A DNA stretch of 64,000 bases, taken from the NCBI GenBank assembly GCA_947174275.1, contig CAMWIJ010000006.1:1-64000 (forward strand), in the 5' to 3' direction. Positions 23,116 through 32,916 of this stretch are shown in pieces. Position numbers and translations under genes: made by a program. This stretch comes from an uncultured Muribaculaceae bacterium. GTDB taxonomy: Bacteria; Bacteroidota; Bacteroidia; Bacteroidales; Muribaculaceae. Under the pieces are notes generated by a model. It ran no database searches, was not told the DNA's origin, and was given only the letters and a program-made list of their open reading frames with translations. Numbering within the stretch: position 1 is the first letter of the stretch; each line of letters starts with the position of its first letter.

Positions 23116-23293
23116 TTATTAAACCAATTAGATACAATATTAAGAATATGCCGATAATACCCCAAAGGACATATCTAAAAGGAATATAATCAAATATGCC
23201 TATAACTAGGGCACCAACTGGGATAAGTAATAAACCGCCTATTTGCGCCCCACAGCCACCTACATAGCTGCCATCTCTATAGTGAAAACCCAT
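23078..23293 (-). CDS. Small membrane protein (two predicted TM segments)
   Basis: 71-aa ORF; GGLLLIPVGALVIGIFDYIPFRYVLWGIIGIFLILYLIGLIIEKREKK. Confidence 0.45.
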   Translation of the reverse strand: MGFHYRDGSYVGGCGAQIGGLLLIPVGALVIGIFDYIPFRYVLWGIIGIFLILYLIGLIIEKREKKQDKDN

Positions 23294-23358
23294 ATTTAGT
23301 TACTTTAAGTAGTGTAATATAGCTGTATATTATGATGTGAGGCTGCAAAGTTACAAAA

Positions 23359-23401
23359 AATTAGGCAAATCAAAGCTATATCTAGCCAGATTTGCCTAAT
23401 T
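23359..23401. terminator. Hairpin at the edge of the low-GC island
   Basis: AATTAGGCAAATC ... GATTTGCCTAATT, 13-bp perfect stem. Confidence 0.5.
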
Positions 23402-23421
23402 CTGATAATAGTAAAGCAGAG

Positions 23422-23520
23422 ATGAGCAAACCTCAGAGAGCCAAACTCAGACTCATATCAGACAACGAGATGGAACAGACCGAATCAGACGGATTAACCT
23501 GGACATATTACAGACAATAA
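23422..23520 (+). pseudogene. 32-aa ORF, likely C-terminal remnant of the interrupted lipoprotein gene
   Basis: MSKPQRAKLRLISDNEMEQTESDGLTWTYYRQ; the ending resembles the terminal strand of small Bacteroidetes lipoproteins; followed by a strong terminator. Confidence 0.4.
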
Positions 23521-23533
23521 CCAATTCATAAAA

Positions 23534-23580
23534 GACATCATCGGGAGGCAAGACCCTTGCCTCCCGATGATGTCTTTTTT
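23534..23580 (+). terminator. Strong intrinsic terminator (likely bidirectional)
   Basis: GACATCATCGGGAGGCAAG-ACC-CTTGCCTCCCGATGATGTC-TTTTTT, 19-bp perfect stem. Confidence 0.93.
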
Positions 23581-23634
23581 ATAATATCTGTAGCTCTATA
23601 AATTTATGAGCCTTTTCAAGTTCTCTCCGTCAGT

Positions 23635-24453
23635 TTATCGGTCGAGCAGCTGCGACATCTGGTCGCGGAGTTTGCGGGCTTCTTCTCCGGCACGCTCGGC
23701 GAAGTCGGTATCGGCAGATGCATAGATGATGCCGCGAGATGAGTTGACAAGCAGTCCGCAGTCATCAATCATGCCATATTTCACGACTTCCTCCAAGCTG
23801 CCACCCTGTGCTCCTACGCCGGGCACGAGCAGGAAGCTGCGCGGAGCCACGCGACGTATATCCTCGAAGAGCTGACCGCGAGTGGCACCGACCACATACA
23901 TAAGTTCGTCGGGAGTGGCCCACTGCGATGATTTCTCAATAACATTCTCAAACAGACGACGTCCGTTCTTATCCTCTATAAGCTGGAAGTCGAGACTTCC
24001 CTTGTTGGAGGTCAGAGCGAGCAGTATCACCCATTTGCCTTCGTAGCCGAGAAAGGGGGTTACACTGTCCTCACCCATATAAGGAGCAACTGTCACGGCA
24101 TCGACATCAAGTTCGTCGAAAAGAGCGCGGGCATACATCTTGGATGTGTTGCCGATATCACCACGCTTTGCGTCAGCGATGACAAACTGGTCAGGATAGT
24201 TCTTTTTGATATATTGCACGGTCTTTTCGAGCGCAATCCAGCCGGCAACGCCCATGCATTCGTAGAATGCGAGATTGGGTTTGTAGGCTACGCAATAGGG
24301 AGCAGTGGCGTCGATGATTGCTTTGTTGAATTCAAAAATAGGATCTTCCTTTTCAAGAAGATGAGCGGGAATTTTCTTGATATCGGTGTCAAGACCGACA
24401 CAAAGAAACGAGCGCTTGGCGCGGATGTTGTCGACGAGTTGTTTACGGTTCAT
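23635..24453 (-). CDS. pyrF: Orotidine 5'-phosphate decarboxylase
   Basis: ORF 272 aa; [28 protein letters not shown]. Confidence 0.96.
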   Translation of the reverse strand: MNRKQLVDNIRAKRSFLCVGLDTDIKKIPAHLLEKEDPIFEFNKAIIDATAPYCVAYKPNLAFYECMGVAGWIALEKTVQYIKKNYPDQFVIADAKRGDIGNTSKMYARALFDELDVDAVTVAPYMGEDSVTPFLGYEGKWVILLALTSNKGSLDFQLIEDKNGRRLFENVIEKSSQWATPDELMYVVGATRGQLFEDIRRVAPRSFLLVPGVGAQGGSLEEVVKYGMIDDCGLLVNSSRGIIYASADTDFAERAGEEARKLRDQMSQLLDR

Positions 24454-24611
24454 TGTTATCTTTAGTTAGATTGTACTGCTATTTGTATTATTCAGTCTAC
24501 GATTCTTTTTTCTTGCGTGCCCGGGTTCTACGACATTATGACAACGATGACGAAAAACACCGCCGGCACTGCGAGATGATACCCGATATGGCGGAAACTG
24601 AATTAATTCCA

Positions 24612-25721
24612 TCATATTTCAGACTCTTTCAACTTTTCAGCATTCTCGGCAACAATCAGATGGTCGATGCAGTCCTGTATATCGCCGTCCATGAAACCCT
24701 GAAGGTTATAGACCGTATAGTTGATGCGATGGTCGGTGATACGCCCCTGCGGATAGTTGTAGGTGCGGATTTTGGCCGAACGGTCGCCGGTCGACACCAT
24801 TGTCTTGCGTCGGGAAGCAATATCGTCGAGATATTTCTGATGCTCTTTGTCGTAGATAAAGGTGCGCAGGCGCGACAGGGCGCGCTCCTTGTTCTTGGGC
24901 TGGTCACGCGTCTCCGTACACTCGATGAGTATTTCCTCGGATACCCCGGTGTTGGGATTGCGCCACATATATCGCAGGCGCACGCCTGATTCCACCTTGT
25001 TTACGTTCTGACCGCCGGCGCCTCCCGAACGGAATGTATCCCATTTGATCTCGCCTTCGTTGATTTCCACGTCAAACTCTTCAGCTTCGGGAAGCACGGC
25101 GACTGTAGCCGCCGATGTGTGCACACGACCCTGCGTCTCGGTTGCCGGCACACGCTGCACGCGGTGCACGCCGCTCTCATATTTCATAGTGCCGTAGACA
25201 CCTTCTCCGCTGACCGCGAACACAATCTCCTTATAGCCGCCGGCAGCGCCTTCGCTGACACTCGACACAGCAACGCTCCAACCCTTCGATTCGCAATATT
25301 TGACATACATCTTGAAAAGGTCGCCGGCAAAGATAGCAGCCTCGTCGCCGCCGGTGCCGCCTCGTATCTCCACGATAGCGTTCTTGCCATCCTCGGGGTC
25401 GGCGGGAATAAGCAGCAGCTTTATTTCCTCTTCAACTTGCGGCACTGCAGCGGTGGCCTCGTCGAGTTGCTCTTTGGCCATAGCTCTCATGTCGGAGTCA
25501 CTCTCATTGGCAAGTATCTCCTTAGCCTCGTCGATGGCCGACAGCAGGTCGCGGTAGCGGTGGGTGGTATTTGTCAGGCGCTCGAGATCTTTGTATTCTT
25601 TCGTTAGCTTGACATAGCGTCGCATGTCGGCTATCACCGACGGATCGGTAATCAATGTCGACACTTCGGCAAATCTGGCATCGATGCCGTCAAGACGCGA
25701 TAAAAGGGAATTATCTGACAT
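24612..25721 (-). CDS. prfA: Peptide chain release factor 1
   Basis: ORF 369 aa; GGTGGDEAAIFAGDLFKMY, RSGGAGGQNVNKVESGVRL (GGQ), anticodon-like PAT motif region. Confidence 0.97.
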   Translation of the reverse strand: MSDNSLLSRLDGIDARFAEVSTLITDPSVIADMRRYVKLTKEYKDLERLTNTTHRYRDLLSAIDEAKEILANESDSDMRAMAKEQLDEATAAVPQVEEEIKLLLIPADPEDGKNAIVEIRGGTGGDEAAIFAGDLFKMYVKYCESKGWSVAVSSVSEGAAGGYKEIVFAVSGEGVYGTMKYESGVHRVQRVPATETQGRVHTSAATVAVLPEAEEFDVEINEGEIKWDTFRSGGAGGQNVNKVESGVRLRYMWRNPNTGVSEEILIECTETRDQPKNKERALSRLRTFIYDKEHQKYLDDIASRRKTMVSTGDRSAKIRTYNYPQGRITDHRINYTVYNLQGFMDGDIQDCIDHLIVAENAEKLKESEI

Positions 25722-25819
25722 AATTATGCTGTTGGATGGATTGATTTCGGATGCGAAGTTACGAAAATTATTGAAATTAATTTGTATATTTGCGCATCAT
25801 ACTTATAATACATATCTCC

Positions 25820-27697
25820 ATGAAAAGAATTAAAGCCTTGGCTGTCGGTCTGGCGGCCGGCGCATTTTCAATTTGCGGCGCACGCACCGCGCCTGATGCA
25901 ATTACCAACATCGAACCGCCATATTGGTGGACCGGCATGGCCAATGACACCCTCCAGATCATGCTTACGGGCAAAGATATCGCCAAGGCGGAATTTGCCG
26001 TTGACTATTCAGGAGTGAATCTCGTTGAACAACTGAGCCTTGACAGCCCCAACTACAAACTGCTGTATCTGACTATTGATCCTGACACCAAGGCCGGAAA
26101 GATGCAATTGCGCTATACGCTTGACGGGAAAAAGGCCACATTGCCTTACGAATTGAGACAACGCGACCGCGCGGCCTCTGAATACAAAGGATTTGATGCC
26201 GGCGACGTGCTTTATCTACTTATGCCTGACCGCTTTGCAAAGGGACTTGATGACAAAGATATCAATGCAAACCGAATGGACTACCCTATCGGAGCAGACC
26301 GCGGCAACCCCAATGCGCGGCACGGCGGCGACATGCGTGGCATCCGCAACCATCTTGACTATATCGACTCGCTCGGCGTGACAGCCATCTGGGTCTGCCC
26401 GGTGCTTGAGAACGATATGCCCGGGGGCAGCTATCACGGCTATGCCACAACTGACTATTATAACATTGATCCGCGTTTCGGCTCAAACGAAGAATATTCA
26501 CAGCTTATAAGCGAAGCCCATGAAAAGGGGTTAAAGGTGGTGATGGACATGATTTTCAATCACTCCGGGTCAAACCACCCGTGGATGAAAGATGCCCCGT
26601 CGAAAGACTGGTACAACCACCCCGAACGAGATGTGATGACAAACTTCCGCCTTACGACAGTACACGACCCATACGTAAGCGACTACGATCTCGATCATAC
26701 GGTAAACGGCTGGTTCGTGCCACAGATGCCCGACCTCAACCAACGCAATCCGCACGTAATGAAATATCTGACACAAAATTCGATATGGTGGATTGAGTCG
26801 GCCAAAATCGACGGCATAAGAATGGATACATATCCCTACGCCGACATGCGGGCCATGGCGGCCTGGGCTGCCGATGTGCTCCGTGAATACCCCGAGTTCA
26901 ATATTGTCGGAGAGTGCTGGTATGGCAACGAGTCGGGAGGCGCTTTCTGGCAGGCCGGCAGCAAACTCAATGCGATTGACACGCATCTGCCCAGTGTGAT
27001 GGACTTTTATTTTGTGCAGGACGGACGCAAGGCCTTTTATGATGACACCGACCCATGGCACGGACTGAACGATCTTTACGATCACCTTTCGCAGGACTTC
27101 ATGTATCCGGAGCCTCAGCGCATACTGACCTTCCTTGACAACCACGATTCTGATCGTTTTCTACTTGAAAAGCCTGATTCGCTCGACAATTGGAAGCAGG
27201 CGGTGACATTCCTGCTGACTTCGCGCGGCATACCTCAGATATATTACGGTACCGAGATACTGATGAATGGCAGCAAAGAGGGTAGCGACGGTTATGTACG
27301 AGAGGATTTCCCTGGCGGATTTCCCGGCGATAAAGTCAATGCCTTTACCCGTGAAGGACGCAAGCAGCAACAAAACGAGGCATGGGATTTCATATCAAAA
27401 CTGCTGCAATGGCGGCGCAACGAGGCACGCGACGTGATGGCACGCGGCTCTCTTAAGCATTTTATGCCGCAGAACGGACTGTATGTCTACCAGCGTAAGC
27501 TTGATGATAAAGAAGTGACTGTGATAATGAACGGACGAGACAAAGAGCAGACTCTCACCATGGAGCGCACTGTTGAGATTATGCCATACGGCTCTTGGTT
27601 TTACGACATTATCAGCGGTCAGCCAGTAAAAATAGAGGAGACAATGACATTTGCACCGCGCCAGATAATGGTGTTGCAGAACTGGCAGAATGATTAA
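25820..27697 (+). CDS. GH13 alpha-amylase family hydrolase (neopullulanase/cyclomaltodextrinase, SusA-like)
   Basis: GGDMRGIRNHLDYIDSLGVTAIWVCPVLEND, KVVMDMIFNHSGSNH, DGIRMDTYPY, FLDNHDSDRF; start at MKRIKALAVG. Confidence 0.92.
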   Translation: MKRIKALAVGLAAGAFSICGARTAPDAITNIEPPYWWTGMANDTLQIMLTGKDIAKAEFAVDYSGVNLVEQLSLDSPNYKLLYLTIDPDTKAGKMQLRYTLDGKKATLPYELRQRDRAASEYKGFDAGDVLYLLMPDRFAKGLDDKDINANRMDYPIGADRGNPNARHGGDMRGIRNHLDYIDSLGVTAIWVCPVLENDMPGGSYHGYATTDYYNIDPRFGSNEEYSQLISEAHEKGLKVVMDMIFNHSGSNHPWMKDAPSKDWYNHPERDVMTNFRLTTVHDPYVSDYDLDHTVNGWFVPQMPDLNQRNPHVMKYLTQNSIWWIESAKIDGIRMDTYPYADMRAMAAWAADVLREYPEFNIVGECWYGNESGGAFWQAGSKLNAIDTHLPSVMDFYFVQDGRKAFYDDTDPWHGLNDLYDHLSQDFMYPEPQRILTFLDNHDSDRFLLEKPDSLDNWKQAVTFLLTSRGIPQIYYGTEILMNGSKEGSDGYVREDFPGGFPGDKVNAFTREGRKQQQNEAWDFISKLLQWRRNEARDVMARGSLKHFMPQNGLYVYQRKLDDKEVTVIMNGRDKEQTLTMERTVEIMPYGSWFYDIISGQPVKIEETMTFAPRQIMVLQNWQND

Positions 27698-27711
27698 ACC
27701 TCGCAGTAGAC

Positions 27712-27742
27712 AAAAAAAATCCGCTTGAAGCGGATTTTTTTG
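27712..27742 (+). terminator. Intrinsic terminator after GH13 gene
   Basis: AAAAAAAATCCGCTTGAAGCGGATTTTTTT. Confidence 0.85.
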
Positions 27743-27825
27743 TTTTTTCATGTATTCGCCTGAGGTAATCAATAATTTTATCCATAAATATTGTTAATTT
27801 TGCACAGAAATTCAACACTCATCAC

Positions 27826-29280
27826 ATGCCCAGCAAAATATTGAAATCATTATACACTCAGGCTACCGACGCATTGCCTGACAAGATTGTCGAACTCACA
27901 GGCTCCGGCTCCAACCGACGTTATTTCAGACTCGAGGGGAGCAAAGGCACTTATATCGGAGTAATCGGAGAGTCTGTCGAGGAAAACAAAGCGTTTATCA
28001 AGCTTGCCAACCGGTTTGCCGACCGCGGGCTTCCCGTTCCCCGGGTGGTGGCAGTGACTGACGGACGCGACGCCTACCTTCAGGAATATCTGGGTGACAC
28101 GCTGCTTTTTGACGCCATAGCCTCCGGGCGCTCCTCCGGAGTATTTTCAGAAGAAGAAAAGCGACTCCTTACAACGACAATACGCAGTCTCGCTGACATA
28201 CAGTATCGCGGCGCAGATGGCCTTGATTTCAATATATGCTATCCGTTGCCTGAATTTTGCCGGCGCACCGTGATGTGGGATCTCAACTATTTCAAATATA
28301 ATTTCCTGAAACTGTCAGGCATACAATTTAACGAAAGTCTTCTTGAAGATGACTTCGAGCGGCTTGCCGACTATCTCCTTGCTGAAAAATCATCGACCTT
28401 CATGTATCGTGATTTCCAGTCGCGCAATGTGATGATAAAAGACGGACAGCCGTGGTTCATTGACTTTCAGGGGGGCCGGAAAGGCCCGGCGCACTATGAT
28501 GTGGCATCCTTTCTGTGGCAGGCCAAAGCCAATATTCCTGCCGGACTTCGTGACGAGCTTATTGACGAATATCTCGACTCAGCATCACGCTATGCCGAGA
28601 TTGACCGCGACAAGTTCAGGGAACGCCTGCAGCATGTCGTACTGTTCAGACTAATGCAGGTGCTCGGCGCATACGGTTTCAGAGGACTTTTTGAGAAAAA
28701 AGCCCACTTCATGGAGAGCATACCTCCGGCATTGACAAAAGTGAGGGAACTTATTGCGGCCAACGGATTTGAGTGCTACCCCGCTCTCACAGACATATTG
28801 GGTCGTCTGGCCGATCGGTTTATATCTGACGCAGCGGCACCAGACCATCTTACCGTAACAGTGCGCAGTTTCTCATACAAACGCGGAATTCCCGACGACA
28901 CTTCCGGCAATGGTGGCGGATATGTGTTTGACTGCCGCGGACTGCATAATCCCGGACGCTATGACGAATATAAGAAACTCACCGGCATGGACACTCCGGT
29001 TATCGACTTTCTTGAAGCCCGAGGTGAAGTACAGCCGTTTCTTGAACATTGCTTCGCACTTGCCGACAGCTCGGCAGAAGTATATCTGCGTCGTGGGTTC
29101 ACTTCACTGACAATCGACTTCGGATGCACCGGCGGACAACACCGTTCGGTATACTGCGCGGAAAAGATGGCGGCACATCTCAGTGCCAAATATGGAGTAG
29201 ACATAAAACTTCAGCACCGCGAACAACGGATAAACAAACGTTTCACTACACTCGGCCAACAGATTGTCGAAGAGGATTAA
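27826..29280 (+). CDS. AmgK-like APH-family sugar kinase fused to a RapZ C-terminal domain
   Basis: N-terminal kinase motifs (FMYRDFQSRNVMIKDGQPWFIDFQGGRKGPAHYDVASFLW); C-terminal FDCRGLHNPGRYDEYKKLTGMD...IDFGCTGGQHRSVYCAEKMA typical of RapZ-C. Confidence 0.85.
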   Translation: MPSKILKSLYTQATDALPDKIVELTGSGSNRRYFRLEGSKGTYIGVIGESVEENKAFIKLANRFADRGLPVPRVVAVTDGRDAYLQEYLGDTLLFDAIASGRSSGVFSEEEKRLLTTTIRSLADIQYRGADGLDFNICYPLPEFCRRTVMWDLNYFKYNFLKLSGIQFNESLLEDDFERLADYLLAEKSSTFMYRDFQSRNVMIKDGQPWFIDFQGGRKGPAHYDVASFLWQAKANIPAGLRDELIDEYLDSASRYAEIDRDKFRERLQHVVLFRLMQVLGAYGFRGLFEKKAHFMESIPPALTKVRELIAANGFECYPALTDILGRLADRFISDAAAPDHLTVTVRSFSYKRGIPDDTSGNGGGYVFDCRGLHNPGRYDEYKKLTGMDTPVIDFLEARGEVQPFLEHCFALADSSAEVYLRRGFTSLTIDFGCTGGQHRSVYCAEKMAAHLSAKYGVDIKLQHREQRINKRFTTLGQQIVEED

Positions 29281-29284
29281 TGAC

Positions 29285-30028
29285 ATGAAAGCTATAATTT
29301 TTGCCGCAGGACTCGGCACACGCCTCCGGCCGTTCACGCTTGAACATCCCAAAGCCCTTGTAGAAGTCAACGGCAAGCCGATGCTTCAACGCGTCATTGA
29401 GCGTCTGCGCGTTGCCGGAGTAACACAACTTGTGATAAACGTGCACCATTTCGCGCAACAGATTGTCGATTTTCTCAATAAAAACGGTAATTTCGGCTGC
29501 GACATCACAATCAGCGACGAATCACATCTGCTGCTTGATACCGGCGGCGGCATAGCCAATGCCGCATCGGCGCTTGAAGGTGACGAACCATTCATCGCAT
29601 ACAACGCTGACATACTGTCGGATTTCGACATCACCGGGATGATTGACGCTCACAAAAAATCGGGCGCCGACGTCACACTTCTGACATCGGCACGCAATTC
29701 ATCGCGTCAGCTCTACTTCGACAACACCAACCGCTTGCGCGGCTGGTGCAACCTTAACACCGGAGAATGCCGGCCCGACAGTTTCTCGCCTGAGCGCTGC
29801 GAAGTGACCGGAGCATCATTCAACGGCGTTCATATCATCGGTCAAAAAGCCCTCGGGTTGCTGAAAGAGTTATCAGTAAAGCAACCGGTATTCTCGATTA
29901 CGCCTTTCTACATTGATAATATCGACAGGCTTGATATCCGGTCTTACGCCCCCGCTGAAAGTTATCAATGGTATGACATCGGCCGTAACGAGACCCTAGC
30001 CTCCGCACGCATCGAGTTCAAGGAATGA
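29285..30028 (+). CDS. Sugar-1-phosphate nucleotidyltransferase (MurU-like)
   Basis: MKAIIFAAGLGTRLRPFTLEHPKALVEVNGKPML; follows the kinase gene immediately. Confidence 0.88.
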   Translation: MKAIIFAAGLGTRLRPFTLEHPKALVEVNGKPMLQRVIERLRVAGVTQLVINVHHFAQQIVDFLNKNGNFGCDITISDESHLLLDTGGGIANAASALEGDEPFIAYNADILSDFDITGMIDAHKKSGADVTLLTSARNSSRQLYFDNTNRLRGWCNLNTGECRPDSFSPERCEVTGASFNGVHIIGQKALGLLKELSVKQPVFSITPFYIDNIDRLDIRSYAPAESYQWYDIGRNETLASARIEFKE

Positions 30029-30032
30029 ATGT

Positions 30033-31274
30033 TTATAGTATTTTTGCATCGAAGCCGGCGAGACGAACAGCTTCAATCACTACTGTGGAGTCAGCATCTC
30101 CGTCGACGGTAGCTTTGCCGCTTTTGAGATCGACCACAACTCCGGTCACCCCCTTCACACCCTGGATACTTTTAGTAACCGCTGCCTGACAGTGCGGGCA
30201 GTTCATGCCTGTAATCTGATATTCTTTTGCCATGTCTGATATATTTTTATGCTTTTTAATTAATCGTGATATTACAAGAGTATATGTCAATAGCGCCACA
30301 AGTATTGCCGAACAGATTGTCGGGAACAACGGAAGCGTATAGCCGTCGGCATGGCAGGCGCCTGCATGCATTGCAGATATTGCAAACCACTGCTGCGGAA
30401 GCAGATAGTCAATAACAAGGCCGAAACCAAGTGCCCCGATTATAATCGAACCGAGATAAGCCGCGGCCGCACGGTGTCCCATCTCACGCGACACAAGAGT
30501 ATATGATGCGAAATTGACCGCAGGCCCGGCCATAAGCAGCACAAATGCCGTGCCCGGCGACAATCCTTTCAGCACCAGGGCGAGTGCGATAGGAATTGAA
30601 CCGGTGGCGCACACATACATCGGCACTGCCACCACCAAAGCCACGAGCATTGACAGAATGGGCGTTCGTCCGAGCACCGTAAAGAAATCATCGGGCACAT
30701 ATACGGTTATAACCGCAGCTATCAGCAGACCGACCACGAGCCACCCGCCGATGCTGCCCACAAGATTGACAAACCCGTAGCGCAATGCGTCTGTCACACG
30801 TCCGAAGAAATTATCCGGCATGTTTCTGTCGGCCTCGACCGCCTCAATGTCGCACGAACCACATTCGACGGCATCATTTTCTTTATCGTAACGCGACACA
30901 AACGTACCGCCGGCTACAGCCGTTATCAAAGCTGCAACAGGACGTACGACAGCAAAAGCCGGACCGAGCAGCGACCATGTGGCCGCTATCGAGTCGACAC
31001 CTGTCTGCGGCGTGGCGATAAGAAATGAGGCGGATGCTCCGCGGGAAGCGCCGTTGCGCCTCATAGAGATGGCAGTCGGAAGCACTCCGCATGAGCAAAG
31101 CGGCAGCGGCACTCCGAGCAATGCAGCCTTGAGCGCAGGTTTCCATCCGCTTCCCGACAGGTGACGCGACATTGCCGCACGCGGCACGAACACATGAATC
31201 AGCCCCGCGATTAGAAACCCCAGCAATATATATGGCGACATGCTGTTGAGCATTGACAATAATGATTGTAACAT
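30033..31274 (-). CDS. SO_0444-type Cu/Zn efflux permease with fused C-terminal heavy-metal-associated domain
   Basis: Polytopic DUF318-like permease (VPLPLCSCGVLP) plus YQITGMNCPHCQAAVTKSIQGVKGV (CxxC HMA). Confidence 0.82.
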   Translation of the reverse strand: MLQSLLSMLNSMSPYILLGFLIAGLIHVFVPRAAMSRHLSGSGWKPALKAALLGVPLPLCSCGVLPTAISMRRNGASRGASASFLIATPQTGVDSIAATWSLLGPAFAVVRPVAALITAVAGGTFVSRYDKENDAVECGSCDIEAVEADRNMPDNFFGRVTDALRYGFVNLVGSIGGWLVVGLLIAAVITVYVPDDFFTVLGRTPILSMLVALVVAVPMYVCATGSIPIALALVLKGLSPGTAFVLLMAGPAVNFASYTLVSREMGHRAAAAYLGSIIIGALGFGLVIDYLLPQQWFAISAMHAGACHADGYTLPLFPTICSAILVALLTYTLVISRLIKKHKNISDMAKEYQITGMNCPHCQAAVTKSIQGVKGVTGVVVDLKSGKATVDGDADSTVVIEAVRLAGFDAKIL

Positions 31275-31430
31275 AATATTGATTTTTAATGCTGTTAAAG
31301 TCATTGTTACGCCGGCCACAAATAGCGGCCACGCTTTATTTCAGTTGCAAATTTACGCAATCTTTCACGCAACCGGGTTGCAAATATCAAATTTTATAGC
31401 CGTCAATACTTTTTATCCCATAATTTGTTT

Positions 31431-31438
31431 TAACTTTG
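31431..31438 (+). promoter_or_regulatory. Bacteroidetes -7 box TAACTTTG
   Basis: TAnnTTTG upstream of the DUF5606 gene. Confidence 0.5.
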
Positions 31439-31484
31439 CGTAAGCATTAATTAAAAAAAATAAAATAGCCTAAAATTTAGAAAC

Positions 31485-31931
31485 ATGTTGAAGACAATAT
31501 TATCGGTTTCGGGACGTCCCGGACTTTTCCGTCTGGTCAGCCAGGGTAAGAACATGCTCATTGTAGAGTCATTGCAGACAGGCAAGCGCGGCCCGGTCTA
31601 CGCCCATGACAAAGTAGTGTCGCTCGGCGATATCGCCATCTATACATACAATGACGAAATACCTCTTGGTGACATATTCGAGACCATCAAAGAGAAAAAC
31701 GACGGCAAGCCTGTAGATGTGAAAGCTCTTGGCGGCGATGACAAAGTAAGAGAATACTTCGCCACAATACTTCCCGACTTCGATCAGGATCGCGTATACA
31801 CCAACGATATCAAAAAGGTATTCTCATGGTACAACCAGCTTATCGCAGCCGGAGTCGATAAATTCAAGGATGAAGAGATAAAGGAGGACGAGGCAGCCGA
31901 AGCTGCTGAAGCCGCCGACGAGAAAGAATAA
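31485..31931 (+). CDS. DUF5606 family protein
   Basis: ORF 148 aa; MLKTILSVSGRPGLFRLVSQGKNMLIVESL, recognised Bacteroidetes family. Confidence 0.85.
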   Translation: MLKTILSVSGRPGLFRLVSQGKNMLIVESLQTGKRGPVYAHDKVVSLGDIAIYTYNDEIPLGDIFETIKEKNDGKPVDVKALGGDDKVREYFATILPDFDQDRVYTNDIKKVFSWYNQLIAAGVDKFKDEEIKEDEAAEAAEAADEKE

Positions 31932-31942
31932 TTTCTCCCGGT

Positions 31943-31994
31943 CATAAACGACAGCGTCCAATCCGTGATGACGGATTGGACGCTGTCGTTTATG
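31943..31994. terminator. Long perfect hairpin between convergent DUF5606 and lptB
   Basis: CATAAACGACAGCGTCCAATCCG-TGATGA-CGGATTGGACGCTGTCGTTTATG, 23-bp stem. Confidence 0.85.
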
Positions 31995-32012
31995 TATAAA
32001 TAACCTCGGAGA

Positions 32013-32879
32013 TCAATTGAATTTCTTTCTATGGAACACAAATCCGCGACCGAGATATTTTTCACGAACCACCGGATTTTCAGCAAGCTCTTCCGAAGTG
32101 CCCTGAAACAAAATTTTTCCTTCGAAAAGGAGATATGCGCGATCTGTAATCGAGAGTGTCTCCGGAGCATTGTGGTCAGTAATCAGAATGCCTATGTTCT
32201 TTTCCTTCAGTTTGTAGACAATCGACTGTATATCCTCAACGGCAATCGGGTCGACTCCGGCAAACGGCTCGTCGAGCATGATAAAGCGCGGATTTATGGC
32301 GAGACAGCGTGCAATCTCAGTGCGTCGGCGTTCGCCACCCGACAGCTGGTCGCCGAGGTTCTTACGCACTTTGCCAAGACGGAACTCCGCGATAAGGCTT
32401 TCAAGTTTGTCTTTCTGTTGCTCGCGTGTCAGTTTCGTCATCTCAAGCACAGAGCGGATATTATCCTCGACAGTGAGTTTGCGAAACACCGAAGGCTCTT
32501 GTGCGAGATATCCGATGCCGTTTTTAGCTCGTTTATACACCGGATAATTTGTGATATTGAGGTCATCGAGAAAAATCTGACCCTCATTGGGGCGCACAAG
32601 CCCTACGGTCATATAGAATGTGGTTGTCTTGCCGGCACCGTTAGGGCCGAGCAGACCGACAATCTCGCCCTGCGTGACATTGATCGACACATGGTTGACA
32701 ACTGTGCGCTGACGATAGATTTTCACAAGATTGTCGGTGCGCAGCACCATCTTGTCGGTGTAAAGTTGTTCGCCGGTGTCCGACAGGTTGCTGTCGGTTA
32801 TTATCGTCTGCGGAGTATCCAAAGCCGAAGCCACGGCGATAACCGAAGGCTCGTTGGTTGATGATTGGTCACTTGCCAT
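32013..32879 (-). CDS. lptB: LPS export ABC transporter ATP-binding protein
   Basis: [49 protein letters not shown]; start inferred at MASDQSST. Confidence 0.92.
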   Translation of the reverse strand: MASDQSSTNEPSVIAVASALDTPQTIITDSNLSDTGEQLYTDKMVLRTDNLVKIYRQRTVVNHVSINVTQGEIVGLLGPNGAGKTTTFYMTVGLVRPNEGQIFLDDLNITNYPVYKRAKNGIGYLAQEPSVFRKLTVEDNIRSVLEMTKLTREQQKDKLESLIAEFRLGKVRKNLGDQLSGGERRRTEIARCLAINPRFIMLDEPFAGVDPIAVEDIQSIVYKLKEKNIGILITDHNAPETLSITDRAYLLFEGKILFQGTSEELAENPVVREKYLGRGFVFHRKKFN

Positions 32880-32916
32880 TTTATAATTCTTAATTCGTTG
32901 AATATCGGGGAGGTTG

